Under the pieces are notes generated by a model. That model saw only the letters and a list, made by a program, of their open reading frames with translations, searched no databases and was not told where the DNA came from. This document shows positions 27,987 to 36,631 of a DNA stretch of 64,000 nt, piece by piece. Numbering within the stretch: position 1 is the stretch's first letter; every line of letters begins with the position of its first letter. Source of the DNA: Megamonas sp. UBA1796 (GTDB lineage: Bacteria > Bacillota > Negativicutes > Selenomonadales > Selenomonadaceae); NCBI GenBank assembly GCA_002319795.1, contig DCFU01000031.1, forward strand, positions 160,700 to 224,699, written 5' to 3'. A program made the position numbers and the translations under genes.

Positions 27987-28157
27987 GTGAAAACAAATGT
28001 ATTTATTACAGATAAAAACATATTTGGAACCGTAAATGAAGTCTGTGCCCGTTATTTTGAGGAGCCTATGCCGGCACGTCCGTGTGTGAGCGTAAGGGCT
28101 TTGCCGAAGGATGCGCCTGTAGAAATAGAACTCGTGGTTTTTTCAGACAGGGCATAA
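27987..28157 (+). pseudogene. truncated ridA (C-terminal half only)
   Basis: From GTG 27987 the frame codes 56 residues matching the C-terminal half of RidA/YjgF enamine deaminases: VKTNVFITDKN, NEVCARYF, then PMPARPCVSV with the substrate-binding Arg and ALPKDAPVEIELV. The N-terminal half (GPYSQA motif) is missing in all frames upstream, where stops occur at 27909, 27930 and 27936. RidA removes the reactive enamine made by serine and cysteine dehydratases, and this remnant sits next to cyuP and cyuA, so it was probably part of that operon. A short functional product cannot be excluded. Confidence 0.72.
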
Positions 28158-28204
28158 AATTTATTGCACAAAATAGAAGCTTTAGCCTTAAGGAGGCAAA
28201 ATAA

Positions 28205-29539
28205 ATGGGATTATTCTCCGTAAAAGCATCCATCGCAGAAGATTTTTCTGCTGAAAAGCTGGAGGAACATTCAGGTCTGACAGCGGAGGAGTGGAAAAAA
28301 GCAATCCGTTTTGATGGGACGGACTGGGGCTGGGTAATTATGAGCATTGGCATGGCGATTGGCGCGGGCATTGTTTTTCTGCCGGTGCAGGTAGGTCTCA
28401 TGGGGCTCTGGGTATTTCTGTTATCTTCGGTTATCGGATATCCAGCGATGTATTTGTTTCAGAGACTGTTCATCAATACGCTGGCGGCTTCGCCGGAATG
28501 CCAGGATTATCCGAGTGTTATCAAAGGATATTTGGGAAAGAACTGGGGCATGTTCCTGGGAGCGTTGTATTTCATCATGCTGATTATCTGGGTGTTTGTT
28601 TATTCAACAGCAATCAACAATGACAGTGCGTCCTTTTTACAATCCTTCGGAATTACGCAGACATCCTTATCCAAGAATCCATTGTATGGGCTTTTAATCA
28701 TATGTATATTGGTGGCATTGGCTTCGCGTGGCGAAAAAGTATTGTTCAAGATTGCTACAGGAATGGTGCTTACGAAACTTCTCGTAGTTGCGTTCCTCGG
28801 CTGCCTCATGGTGAGTCACTGGAACCCGGCGAATATCGGAACGATACCACCCGTAGGACAGCTTCTGCACGATACAATCGTCATGCTGCCGTTTACGTTG
28901 ACATCTATATTGTTTATCCAAAGTCTGAGTCCGATGGTGATTTCCTATCGTTCGCATGAAAAATCTATAGAGGTAGCGCGTTACAAAGCTATGCGGGCTA
29001 TGAACATCGCTTTTGGTATATTGTTTGTAACGGTATTTTTCTATGCGGTATCCTTCACATTGTCTATGGGCCATGAAGAGGCAGTCGCCGCGTATCAGGC
29101 AAATATATCTGCACTGGCTATGGCGGCACAGGGGAGCGGACAGCAGTCTGTGAAGATATTCAGCCTGATACTCAATATTTTTGCTGTTATGACAGCTTAT
29201 TTTGGCGTATATTTGGGCTTCCGTGAAGGTTGCCAGGGTTTGGCGATGAACCTGCTTGGCCGGTTCATGCCAGAAGAGAAAATCAACAAGACACTGGTAA
29301 AGTATGGGATTATAGCGTTTACGATTCTGGTGTCCTGGGGTGCAATCGTACTCAATGCCCCGGTACTGAGTTTTACATCGATTTGCAGTCCTGTCTTTGG
29401 TATGGTAGGCTGCCTGATACCGGCGTATCTGGTGTACCGTGTACCACTTCTGCATCGCTATAAGGGTATAGCGCTTAAAATCATCATTATCACAGGGATA
29501 TTGCTTTGTATATCGCCATTCTTAGCGTTTATGTCCTAA
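28205..29539 (+). CDS. cyuP: HAAAP-family serine/cysteine permease (CyuP/DlsT-like)
   Basis: This 444-residue amino-acid permease of the hydroxy/aromatic family has eleven or so helices starting at WVIMSIGMAIGAGIVFLPVQ. It is an excellent match in layout to E. coli CyuP (YhaO), which moves cysteine or serine. AAGGAGG precedes the ATG. CyuA follows 30 bases after the stop, reproducing the E. coli cyuPA pair. Imported cysteine would be split by CyuA. Confidence 0.87.
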   Translation: MGLFSVKASIAEDFSAEKLEEHSGLTAEEWKKAIRFDGTDWGWVIMSIGMAIGAGIVFLPVQVGLMGLWVFLLSSVIGYPAMYLFQRLFINTLAASPECQDYPSVIKGYLGKNWGMFLGALYFIMLIIWVFVYSTAINNDSASFLQSFGITQTSLSKNPLYGLLIICILVALASRGEKVLFKIATGMVLTKLLVVAFLGCLMVSHWNPANIGTIPPVGQLLHDTIVMLPFTLTSILFIQSLSPMVISYRSHEKSIEVARYKAMRAMNIAFGILFVTVFFYAVSFTLSMGHEEAVAAYQANISALAMAAQGSGQQSVKIFSLILNIFAVMTAYFGVYLGFREGCQGLAMNLLGRFMPEEKINKTLVKYGIIAFTILVSWGAIVLNAPVLSFTSICSPVFGMVGCLIPAYLVYRVPLLHRYKGIALKIIIITGILLCISPFLAFMS

Positions 29540-29569
29540 TGCGTTATAAGAAAAGGAGAGGTGTTAGTT

Positions 29570-30886
29570 ATGGAAGGAAATAGAAGCACGACAGAACTTC
29601 ATTCGTTATGGAAAGAAATGATAAAAGCTGTGAGGCACGAGGTGGCTCCGGCTATAGGATGTACTGAGCCGGTATCGCTCGCGCTTGCTGCCGCAATAGC
29701 GGCGGAAAAACTGGCGAAACCGGCTGAAAGAGTAGAGGTTCGCGTATCGGCAAATATAATGAAAAACGGCATGGGCGTCATTGTTCCGGGAACGGGAACC
29801 GCTGGACTCCTGATAGCGGCCGCAGTCGGTGCGCTTGGCGGAGATCCGCAGGGAAAGCTCGAGGTGCTTAAAAAAATTACGCCGGAACAAGTCGCGGCGG
29901 CAAAACGTATGGTGGCTGAGGGAAAAGTAACAATCAGCATCGCAGATGTAGATAATATTCTCTATTCGGAGGCACGTGTGCTGCATGGAGAGGAATGGGC
30001 GCGGGTCTGTATTGCGGATGAGCATACGAATGTAATTCGGATTGAGAAAAACGACAAAGTGCTTTTTAAAGCGGAACCCAAGCAAAAAGAGGATAAGCCG
30101 GCATACTCTCTTGATGGGATGGAAGCACATGATGTATTCAAATTTGCGGCAGAGGTTCCGTTGGAGGATATTTCCTTTATACGTGAGGCGGCAAAGCTGA
30201 ACGATGCTTTGTCGGAGGCCGGCATGCATGGAGAATACGGCCTGCAGATCGGCAAAGTGCTTGGCAGGCAGATGGATACAGAACTTTTAGGGGATTCACT
30301 TATGCTGCGGGTCGTGACACTTACGACAGCGGCCTCTGATGCGCGTATGGGGGGAGCATCAATGGCCGCTATGACCAACTCCGGCTCCGGGAATCAGGGG
30401 ATCGTTGCTACGGTTCCGGTAACGGTCGTGGCAAAGTATCTGAAGGTGGATGATGCGACTATGGTAAGAGCGCTGATGCTGTCTCATATGATGGCTATCT
30501 ATATCCATAGTAAGCTTCCAAAACTGTCAGCTCTATGCGCGGCGACGACAGCCGCTATGGGAGCTGCTGCAGGCATGGCGTATTTATTTAAAAAAGATTT
30601 TTCTACGGTCAGTATGGCTGTATCAAGCATGATTGGGGATGTATCCGGCATGATCTGTGACGGAGCTTCCAATAGTTGTGCTATGAAGGTATCTACGGCA
30701 GCTACAGCAGCCTGCAAGGCGGTGCTGATGGCTTTGCAGGGAATCCGGGTAACGGGTGATGAAGGCATCGTTGCTGAGAATATAGATGACTCCATTCGTA
30801 ATATTGGCGTGCTGGCAAGTCGCGGCATGGTTGAAACAGATAAAAAAATATTGGAGATTATGATGCATAAGACGAAAAGTGCCTGA
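29570..30886 (+). CDS. cyuA: L-cysteine desulfidase CyuA (UPF0597/YhaM)
   Basis: This 438-residue Fe-S enzyme breaks L-cysteine into pyruvate, ammonia and sulfide without PLP. Family motifs are IGCTEPVSLALAAA near residue 25, the TNSGSGNQGI loop near residue 265, and two late Cys in GMICDGASNSCAMK. ATG 29570 has AAGGAGAGG at good distance; the GTG at 29561 touches that site. It is coupled with the permease upstream and closed by a terminator. It provides energy or sulfide from cysteine and would need balance against CysK (33405). Confidence 0.9.
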   Translation: MEGNRSTTELHSLWKEMIKAVRHEVAPAIGCTEPVSLALAAAIAAEKLAKPAERVEVRVSANIMKNGMGVIVPGTGTAGLLIAAAVGALGGDPQGKLEVLKKITPEQVAAAKRMVAEGKVTISIADVDNILYSEARVLHGEEWARVCIADEHTNVIRIEKNDKVLFKAEPKQKEDKPAYSLDGMEAHDVFKFAAEVPLEDISFIREAAKLNDALSEAGMHGEYGLQIGKVLGRQMDTELLGDSLMLRVVTLTTAASDARMGGASMAAMTNSGSGNQGIVATVPVTVVAKYLKVDDATMVRALMLSHMMAIYIHSKLPKLSALCAATTAAMGAAAGMAYLFKKDFSTVSMAVSSMIGDVSGMICDGASNSCAMKVSTAATAACKAVLMALQGIRVTGDEGIVAENIDDSIRNIGVLASRGMVETDKKILEIMMHKTKSA

Positions 30887-30905
30887 TTTTGCAAAGTGAC
30901 AAAGG

Positions 30906-30944
30906 ATGCCGCAGATAAGCTGGTTTTATCTGTGGCATATTTTG
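30906..30944 (+). terminator. terminator of the cyuPA operon
   Basis: ATGCCGCAGATAA pairs with TTATCTGTGGCAT across a short loop, followed by ATTTT. The next 230 bases carry no ORF and must hold the asparaginase promoter. Confidence 0.8.
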
Positions 30945-31175
30945 GTGCCTTGGGAGGTGCTTCTTCTTATCAGCCAGCTATCCTGCGGCAGGTCGAACCG
31001 TGAATTGATTTTAAACTGTTTTCTGGCAAATGGAGCCTAGCTGTGATAAAATTCATATTGGACGTGGTGGTTTTTCCTAGGTATTGGTTTTGGACGGTTC
31101 ATATTTTACTTGGAAATTTGCCATGTTTTTAGCATGCAAAAAAATAGACCATATTTAAGAAAAGAGGCATTCTGT

Positions 31176-32183
31176 ATGAAGCATGTTATTGTTATTACCA
31201 CGGGTGGAACTATAGCTATGAAATATGATAAAGTGACTGGCGGACTTATTCCTGCGGTTAGCGGTGCTGATCTTTTGGAAGCTGTTCCAGCTTTAAAGAA
31301 TACTGCCAAAGTTGAGGTCGTAGAATATTCAAATGTTCCAAGCGGCCATATTACACCTGAAATGATGTTCAGTCTTGGAAAATTTGTCGATGAAAAAGCC
31401 GCTCAGGCAGATATCGCAGGTATTGTCATTACCCATGGAACGGATACGCTTGAAGAAACGGCGTATTTATTAGATCTCATGTTAAAGACCTGTAAACCAG
31501 TTTGTATTACGGGAGCTATGCGTGGCGCTACAGATATGAGCTGGGATGGACCGGGGAATATCCTGGCTGCTGTACAAACGGCTATCAGTGAAAGCGCGAT
31601 AGGACAGGGAGTATTGGTTGTATTAAATAATCAGATCCATGCGGCGCGTGAAGTCACAAAAACACACGCTGTTGATACGGATACATTTGCTTCACCGTGG
31701 TGGGGGCCTATAGGTTATGTATACGCGGATGCTGCTGTAATCCGGAGACATTCCTTATGTTTGGAAAAAATTTGTACAGAAACACTGGTCCCGGATGTTT
31801 ATTTAATCAAATGCGCAGCCGGAATGGATGAATATTTATTTGAATGCCTGCGAAAAAAGCCAGCCGCTGGCATTGTTGTCGAGGCTTTTGGCTGTGGAAA
31901 TGTGCCGCCGGCCGTTAAGCATGGCATAGAGCTTTGCCGTAAGGCGGGGATTCCGGTGGTAATTGCCAGCCGTACCTACGCAGGCCGTGTTGTCCCTGCT
32001 TATAGTTATGAGGGAAGTGCAGGTTCCATGCTGTCCTGCGGTGTTATTATGGCGAACGAACTCACAGGGCAAAAAGCCAGGATTAAGCTTATGCTGGCCT
32101 TAGGATTAACGAAAGACAACCAGGAACTCACAAAGCTGTTTGCTTGTCACACAACGGCTGAATCCCTGACAAAAGTCTTTTAA
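31176..32183 (+). CDS. L-asparaginase (type I/II family)
   Basis: The 335-residue amidohydrolase turns asparagine into aspartate and ammonia. Both active-site threonine motifs are present: TTGGTIA at residues 8-14 and HGTDTLEETAYLL near residue 85. There is no signal peptide with the ATG 31176 start, so it is predicted cytoplasmic; the 22-residue extension from 31110 lacks a ribosome-binding site and is not signal-like. It is a single-gene unit. Confidence 0.9.
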   Translation: MKHVIVITTGGTIAMKYDKVTGGLIPAVSGADLLEAVPALKNTAKVEVVEYSNVPSGHITPEMMFSLGKFVDEKAAQADIAGIVITHGTDTLEETAYLLDLMLKTCKPVCITGAMRGATDMSWDGPGNILAAVQTAISESAIGQGVLVVLNNQIHAAREVTKTHAVDTDTFASPWWGPIGYVYADAAVIRRHSLCLEKICTETLVPDVYLIKCAAGMDEYLFECLRKKPAAGIVVEAFGCGNVPPAVKHGIELCRKAGIPVVIASRTYAGRVVPAYSYEGSAGSMLSCGVIMANELTGQKARIKLMLALGLTKDNQELTKLFACHTTAESLTKVF

Positions 32184-32270
32184 AATGGCTGCCAGGTATT
32201 GCCGCCATACGGCACTGGCCGGGATTTTATCTATACACAATGGTATAGATAACGCACGCACACCGCATAA

Positions 32271-32307
32271 AAAAATAGTCCCTGCGGAAATCCGCAGAGA
32301 CTATTTT
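32271..32307 (-). terminator. terminator between asparaginase and the small minus-strand gene
   Basis: AAAATAGTC-C-CTGCGG folds onto CCGCAG-A-GACTATTTT with an AAAT loop. The long A run on its left gives a T tract for minus-strand transcripts; the right side has TTTT for the plus strand, so it may serve both. Confidence 0.8.
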
Positions 32308-32543
32308 CAGCTTACGATGGCTTTACGTCCATTTTCTGTGTGGAGCGAAATACGGCGTATACATTCAAATGGGAAATTTTCAAAAGAATAACGCAAATCC
32401 ATATGGTCATCTGACAATATAAAGGTTATTTGCGTCAAAGTACGTTTTTTGAAATGTTTCTCAATTTTTTCTATATAATATTGCGCTTTTTCCGCAGAAA
32501 GCAAACCGTTTTCGACAATTACACGAACCTTGCCAACAAGCAT
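32307..32543 (-). CDS. small protein of unknown function (78 aa)
   Basis: The ORF begins at ATG 32543 behind a near-perfect AGGAGGTG site and ends on the terminator, so it is very likely expressed. The product is soluble, opens MLVGKVRVIVENGLLSAEKA and continues with basic, amphipathic helices, and has one Cys near the end. No family was recognised. It lies alone between asparaginase and the CymR-like gene. A longer in-frame ORF to 32630 would add a hydrophobic tail without a ribosome-binding site. Confidence 0.65.
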   Translation of the reverse strand: MLVGKVRVIVENGLLSAEKAQYYIEKIEKHFKKRTLTQITFILSDDHMDLRYSFENFPFECIRRISLHTENGRKAIVS

Positions 32544-32754
32544 GAGGCAGCACCTCCTGACAAATAAACAAACCGAAAATTCATAGATTTCATATGATAC
32601 AACAAATACGGGGAGTGTAAACGCTATCATGAAACCACAATTATTATACTACGACTTTGCAATTTTGTTAAGTGTTTTATGAAAAAATGCAAAAGAAAAA
32701 GGTGATAAAAGTACCGGTTCATAGTTTTCCCTCGGTTTTTTGTCGGATGCGTCT

Positions 32755-33201
32755 TTAGATAAAGTACATCAGGTGATCGGTGGATTTTTGATTTTCTGTT
32801 TCTGTAAGAATATCGGCCAGGCTGATTTTATGCAGTGTATCGGTGATAGCGGCATCAAGGCGGTCATAGACGCAGGCATGCAGGGCGCGCTCAAGCTCGG
32901 GAGCTTTATCTGCGGCGGCTTTGCCGGTTTTTTCAATCAATGCAAGCTCAATAGCGGCCAGCACTTCGTAGGCACTTGTCTTAGCTGGTGGAGCGGCAAG
33001 CTCGTATCCTCCCTGTGCGCCTTTAAGGGAATTTACCAGCTGCGCTCTCTTTAATAAGGAAAAAACCTGTTCCAGATAAATTTTGGAAATCCCAAGTTTT
33101 TCTGATATGCTGATGATGGTCACAGGTGTACCTGCGGCGTAATTTTGTGCCAGGTATGTCATAGCCGCCAGGCCATAGCGTCCTTTAGCAGATATTTTCA
33201 T
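32755..33201 (-). CDS. cymR: Rrf2-family regulator, CymR-like
   Basis: This 148-residue Rrf2 winged-helix protein has SISEKLGISKIYLEQVFSLLKRAQLV as its DNA-reading region. It has a single Cys (HACVYD), so it lacks the three-Cys Fe-S site of IscR/NsrR and resembles CymR, the cysteine regulator whose partner in Bacillus is CysK. It is divergent from cysK, with shared inverted repeats in the 200-base gap. It likely represses cysteine and sulfur-uptake genes when cysteine is ample. Confidence 0.8.
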   Translation of the reverse strand: MKISAKGRYGLAAMTYLAQNYAAGTPVTIISISEKLGISKIYLEQVFSLLKRAQLVNSLKGAQGGYELAAPPAKTSAYEVLAAIELALIEKTGKAAADKAPELERALHACVYDRLDAAITDTLHKISLADILTETENQKSTDHLMYFI

Positions 33202-33283
33202 ATAAACTCCTCATTCTCTACTTATATTCTATGTTATTATCATAATAAAAAGTGGCCGGAAAGTCAATTACCTAGAAAAAAAG

Positions 33284-33364
33284 TATGTTTTATAATTTTT
33301 TACAAAACATATTGACAAAGTAGGAAAATAGAGATACAATACAAACATATTAATCATATATGTT
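33284..33364 (+). promoter_or_regulatory. cysK promoter with two inverted repeats (candidate CymR sites)
   Basis: TTGACA (33312-33317) and TACAAT (33335-33340) form a strong promoter with a 17-base spacer. Immediately upstream, TATGTTTT and AAAACATA (33284-33311) are inverted around 12 bases. Just downstream, AACATAT-N7-ATATGTT (33344-33364) is a perfect 7-7-7 repeat over the start site. A TATGTT half also occurs at 33230-33235 by the regulator's own start. This is the layout of a repressor-controlled divergent region. Confidence 0.7.
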
Positions 33365-33404
33365 TTCAATATAGCTGATATAAAATTTCAGGAGGCGTTT
33401 TATC

Positions 33405-34337
33405 ATGGGAAAAATTTATAACAGTATCACAGAACTTATTGGCGGTACACCGCTCTTAAAGGCCAACAATTTCATCAAGGTAAACGGTCTTGAGGCAGAT
33501 ATTCTGGTAAAGCTTGAATACTTCAATCCGGCTGGCAGTGTAAAGGACCGCATCGCTAAGGCTATGATTGAAAAGGCGGAAAAAGCAGGACTTTTGAATA
33601 AGGATTCGGTTATTATTGAACCGACAAGTGGCAATACAGGCATAGGCCTGGCAAGCTTTGCGGCTGCACGTGGCTATAAAGCAATCTTGACAATGCCGGA
33701 AACTATGAGTGTTGAACGCCGCAATCTACTGAAGGCCTATGGCGCACAGATCGTACTCACAGATGGTGCTAAGGGAATGAAGGGTGCAATTGCCAAAGCG
33801 GATGAGCTTGCCAAGACGACGCCGCATGCATATATTCCTTCGCAGTTTACGAATCCGGCAAATCCGGAAGCGCATAAGGCTACGACTGGGCCGGAGATTT
33901 GGCAGGATACAGATGGTAAGGTTGATGCATTCATTGCGGGCGTAGGTACAGGCGGTACGCTCACGGGTGTAGGCGAATACCTCAAAGAGAAGGACCCAAA
34001 GGTAAAGATCTATGCCGTAGAGCCGGCCACTTCGCCAGTTCTCAGCAAAGGAACCGCCGGGCCTCATAAGATCCAGGGAATTGGTGCGGGCTTTATTCCG
34101 GAAACACTGGATACGAAGATTTATGATGAAGTGCTTCCAATTGAAAACGAGGATGCGTTCAAGTATGGCCGTCAGTTTTCGCAGGTAGAGGGAATACTCA
34201 TTGGAATTTCTTCAGGAGCGGCGCTTGCAGCTGCGGTGCAGCTTGCAAAACGTCCGGAATACAAGGGTAAGACAATCGTAGCGCTGTTGCCGGATACAGG
34301 TGATCGCTATCTTTCCACGGAGCTTTTTACCGACTGA
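33405..34337 (+). CDS. cysK: cysteine synthase A
   Basis: The 310-residue PLP enzyme makes cysteine from O-acetylserine and sulfide. Visible are the PLP lysine region AGSVKDRIA, the TSGNTGIGLA loop, the substrate segment MPETMSVERRNLLKAYGA and the GVGTGGTLTG phosphate loop. All canonical positions are kept, unlike the paralogue at 60159. GGAGG precedes the ATG. It is single-gene, divergent from the CymR-like regulator, and ended by a terminator. Confidence 0.95.
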   Translation: MGKIYNSITELIGGTPLLKANNFIKVNGLEADILVKLEYFNPAGSVKDRIAKAMIEKAEKAGLLNKDSVIIEPTSGNTGIGLASFAAARGYKAILTMPETMSVERRNLLKAYGAQIVLTDGAKGMKGAIAKADELAKTTPHAYIPSQFTNPANPEAHKATTGPEIWQDTDGKVDAFIAGVGTGGTLTGVGEYLKEKDPKVKIYAVEPATSPVLSKGTAGPHKIQGIGAGFIPETLDTKIYDEVLPIENEDAFKYGRQFSQVEGILIGISSGAALAAAVQLAKRPEYKGKTIVALLPDTGDRYLSTELFTD

Positions 34338-34367
34338 TTCTATCGGAAGGTTATATATTGCAAGAGA

Positions 34368-34402
34368 CATCGTACGGCTTAGGGCTGCACGGTGTTTTTT
34401 TT
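34368..34402 (+). terminator. terminator of cysK
   Basis: CATCGT-A-CGGC pairs with GCTG-C-ACGGTG (with some G-U pairs), followed by eight T. Confidence 0.75.
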
Positions 34403-34515
34403 CGTACGTTGAATTTAGAATTATGGAAAAACAAATTTTCTTTTAGAAGGGGTTTCTTTTAAAAGCACGAATAGAATAAGTGATTCTAAAATGTATACAG
34501 AAGGAGTGACCGGTT

Positions 34516-35148
34516 ATGGATGCATCTGTTTTATGGAAGCTCACATACGGTATGTATGCAATTGGTACACTGGATGGTGCACGGCCCACAGGATGTATAG
34601 TCAATACGGTTATACAGATTACGAATGATCATCCGGTTATCGCCGTAAGCATGAACAAGAATAATTTTACATATGAGGCGGTAAAAAAGACAGGCCGCTT
34701 TACGGTATCGATTCTTTCAGAGCATACTACACAAAACGTTATTGCCCGGCTGGGCTTTTGCTCAGGTCGGGATACGGATAAGTTTGCCGGAGAATTTTTT
34801 GCATGGGAAAACATGGACGGTTTGCCGATTATCAGGGAAAACATGGCGGGTTATATTCTGGCTGAGGTGCTTGCAATCCATGAAATGGAGAGCTACTATA
34901 TTATCCTGGCACGTGTGAGGGATGCGAAGGCGGGTGTTGATTATAGCCCAATGACGTATAAATATTATCATGAGGTCATCAAGGGCCGGGCGCCGAAGAA
35001 TGCACCAACCTATCAGGCGGAAGAGAAAAGGGATGTCTGGATTTGCAGCGTCTGCGGCTATATTTATGAGGGAGATCTCACCAAGGTTCCGGATGATTTC
35101 AAATGTCCGGTCTGTAAACAGCCCAAAAGTTCGTTCATACGGAGATAG
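34516..35148 (+). CDS. flavoredoxin-rubredoxin fusion (high-molecular-weight rubredoxin, Hrb type)
   Basis: In this 210-residue protein, residues 1-150 form an FMN-binding flavin-reductase-like domain (GARPTGCIVNTVIQI, ISVSMNKNN-type core). Residues 165-210 form a rubredoxin with two iron-binding pairs, CSVCGYIYEG and CPVCKQPKSSF. Such fusions pass electrons from NADH or ferredoxin systems to flavodiiron proteins for O2 or NO detoxification. GAAGGAG precedes the ATG. No flavodiiron gene is nearby. Confidence 0.88.
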   Translation: MDASVLWKLTYGMYAIGTLDGARPTGCIVNTVIQITNDHPVIAVSMNKNNFTYEAVKKTGRFTVSILSEHTTQNVIARLGFCSGRDTDKFAGEFFAWENMDGLPIIRENMAGYILAEVLAIHEMESYYIILARVRDAKAGVDYSPMTYKYYHEVIKGRAPKNAPTYQAEEKRDVWICSVCGYIYEGDLTKVPDDFKCPVCKQPKSSFIRR

Positions 35149-35278
35149 CAGCAGGATGTTTTGTTTATACATAGAGCTGGGAGAGGCCGGATGAAAAATA
35201 TATGGGGATTTCATTGAAAAAATAGTAAGATATTAGGAAGTATAGGATGTTGGCATTTACTATGGGAGGGGACTTTTC

Positions 35279-36631
35279 TTGCGTGTGGTAATAGTTGGCG
35301 CTGGTAAGCTTGGCTACAGCATTGCAGAGCTTTTAGCGAATGAACAGTATGATATCGTGGTTGTGGACAGGGATGAGGAACGTTTGGAGGCGGTGAAAAA
35401 TACGCTGGATGTGTTGACGGTTTCCGCAAACGGGGCCAGCCCGATTACGCTGGATGATCCGGATATCCGCGGCGCGGATATCCTTATTGCGGTGACGGCG
35501 AGTGATGAGGTGAATATGGTTGCCTGCATCATCGCCAAAAAGCATGGTATTGCGCATACAATCGCTCGTATCCGCGATATGGAATCTGTGTCGGAAGCCA
35601 GAGAGTATCTCAAGAAAAATTTTGATATTGATCTCATGCTGAATCCGGAGCTTATCACAGCACTCGAAATAAACCGAATCCTCATGATGCCGGCAGCCTT
35701 GAATGTAGAGGATTTTGCTGACGGGAGATTGCGGCTTTTCGAGACGAAAGTGCGGAAAAATTCGCCTTTAGCGAATATTTCTTTTCAGGAGCTTGAGATG
35801 CCGAGCTCGATTCTTGTCGGTATGATTTTTCGGGATCATCGCATGATAATACCGCATGGCGATGACTGCCTCATGCCGGATGATAATGCTTATTTTATTG
35901 GGAACCCTAAGGATATAGAGAAGTTCAGCGAAACCTTTGTTCAGCGTGATGCACGCCGTTTGCGCCGTGTGATGATCATCGGTGCGGGACGTGCAGGACG
36001 CTTTTTGGCGCCCATGCTTGATAAACAGGGTGTCAAGGTCAAGGTCATCGATAAGAACCGGGAGCGCTGCCGTCTCGTGGCGGAAAAGCTTGACCATGGG
36101 CTGGCAATTTGTGGTGATGGCACGGATATTGATTTGTTGACGGAAGAAGGTGTAGGTGAGGCAGATGTCATCGTATGTATCACGGAGGATGACAAGCTGA
36201 ATCTTATGCTTGCGTTACTGGCCAAGCACCTCGGTGCAAAAAAAACCATTGTGCGTGTAGCTCGTAATGAATATGTGGATCTTATGGAAAAGGTCGGTGT
36301 GGATGTCGTTTTGTCGGCTCGTCTGTTATCCGCAAGCGAGGTACTCGCTTTTGCACGCCGTGGGGGCGTGATATCCGTGTCCTTCCTGGAAGGGGCGAAA
36401 GCCGAGGCAGTGGAGGTTATTGTACAGCCGGATGCTCCGGTCACAGGGCTGGCGCTTATGGAGGCTGGATTACCCAGAGAGTGTCTCGTTTGTGCTTATG
36501 TGCGGGGTACCGAGGTGCATATTCCGAATGGCTCCACGGTGCTGCAGCCTGGCGATCAGGTGATACTGTTTATAGAGACGCAGTATGCGCAGAAGGTCAT
36601 GAAATACTTTAAAGGCAGGGAGCAGAAATGA
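35279..36631 (+). CDS. trkA: Trk potassium uptake regulatory subunit TrkA
   Basis: This 450-residue peripheral protein has two RCK/KTN modules, each with a nucleotide-binding glycine motif (VVIVGAGKLGYSIAELL at the start and VMIIGAGRAGRFLAPML near residue 230) and a following TrkA_C lobe. It gates the TrkH channel by NAD(H)/ATP binding. Start is a TTG at 35279 behind GGGAGGGG. Its stop overlaps the trkH start (ATGA). Full double-module length is normal for TrkA. Confidence 0.92.
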   Translation: MRVVIVGAGKLGYSIAELLANEQYDIVVVDRDEERLEAVKNTLDVLTVSANGASPITLDDPDIRGADILIAVTASDEVNMVACIIAKKHGIAHTIARIRDMESVSEAREYLKKNFDIDLMLNPELITALEINRILMMPAALNVEDFADGRLRLFETKVRKNSPLANISFQELEMPSSILVGMIFRDHRMIIPHGDDCLMPDDNAYFIGNPKDIEKFSETFVQRDARRLRRVMIIGAGRAGRFLAPMLDKQGVKVKVIDKNRERCRLVAEKLDHGLAICGDGTDIDLLTEEGVGEADVIVCITEDDKLNLMLALLAKHLGAKKTIVRVARNEYVDLMEKVGVDVVLSARLLSASEVLAFARRGGVISVSFLEGAKAEAVEVIVQPDAPVTGLALMEAGLPRECLVCAYVRGTEVHIPNGSTVLQPGDQVILFIETQYAQKVMKYFKGREQK

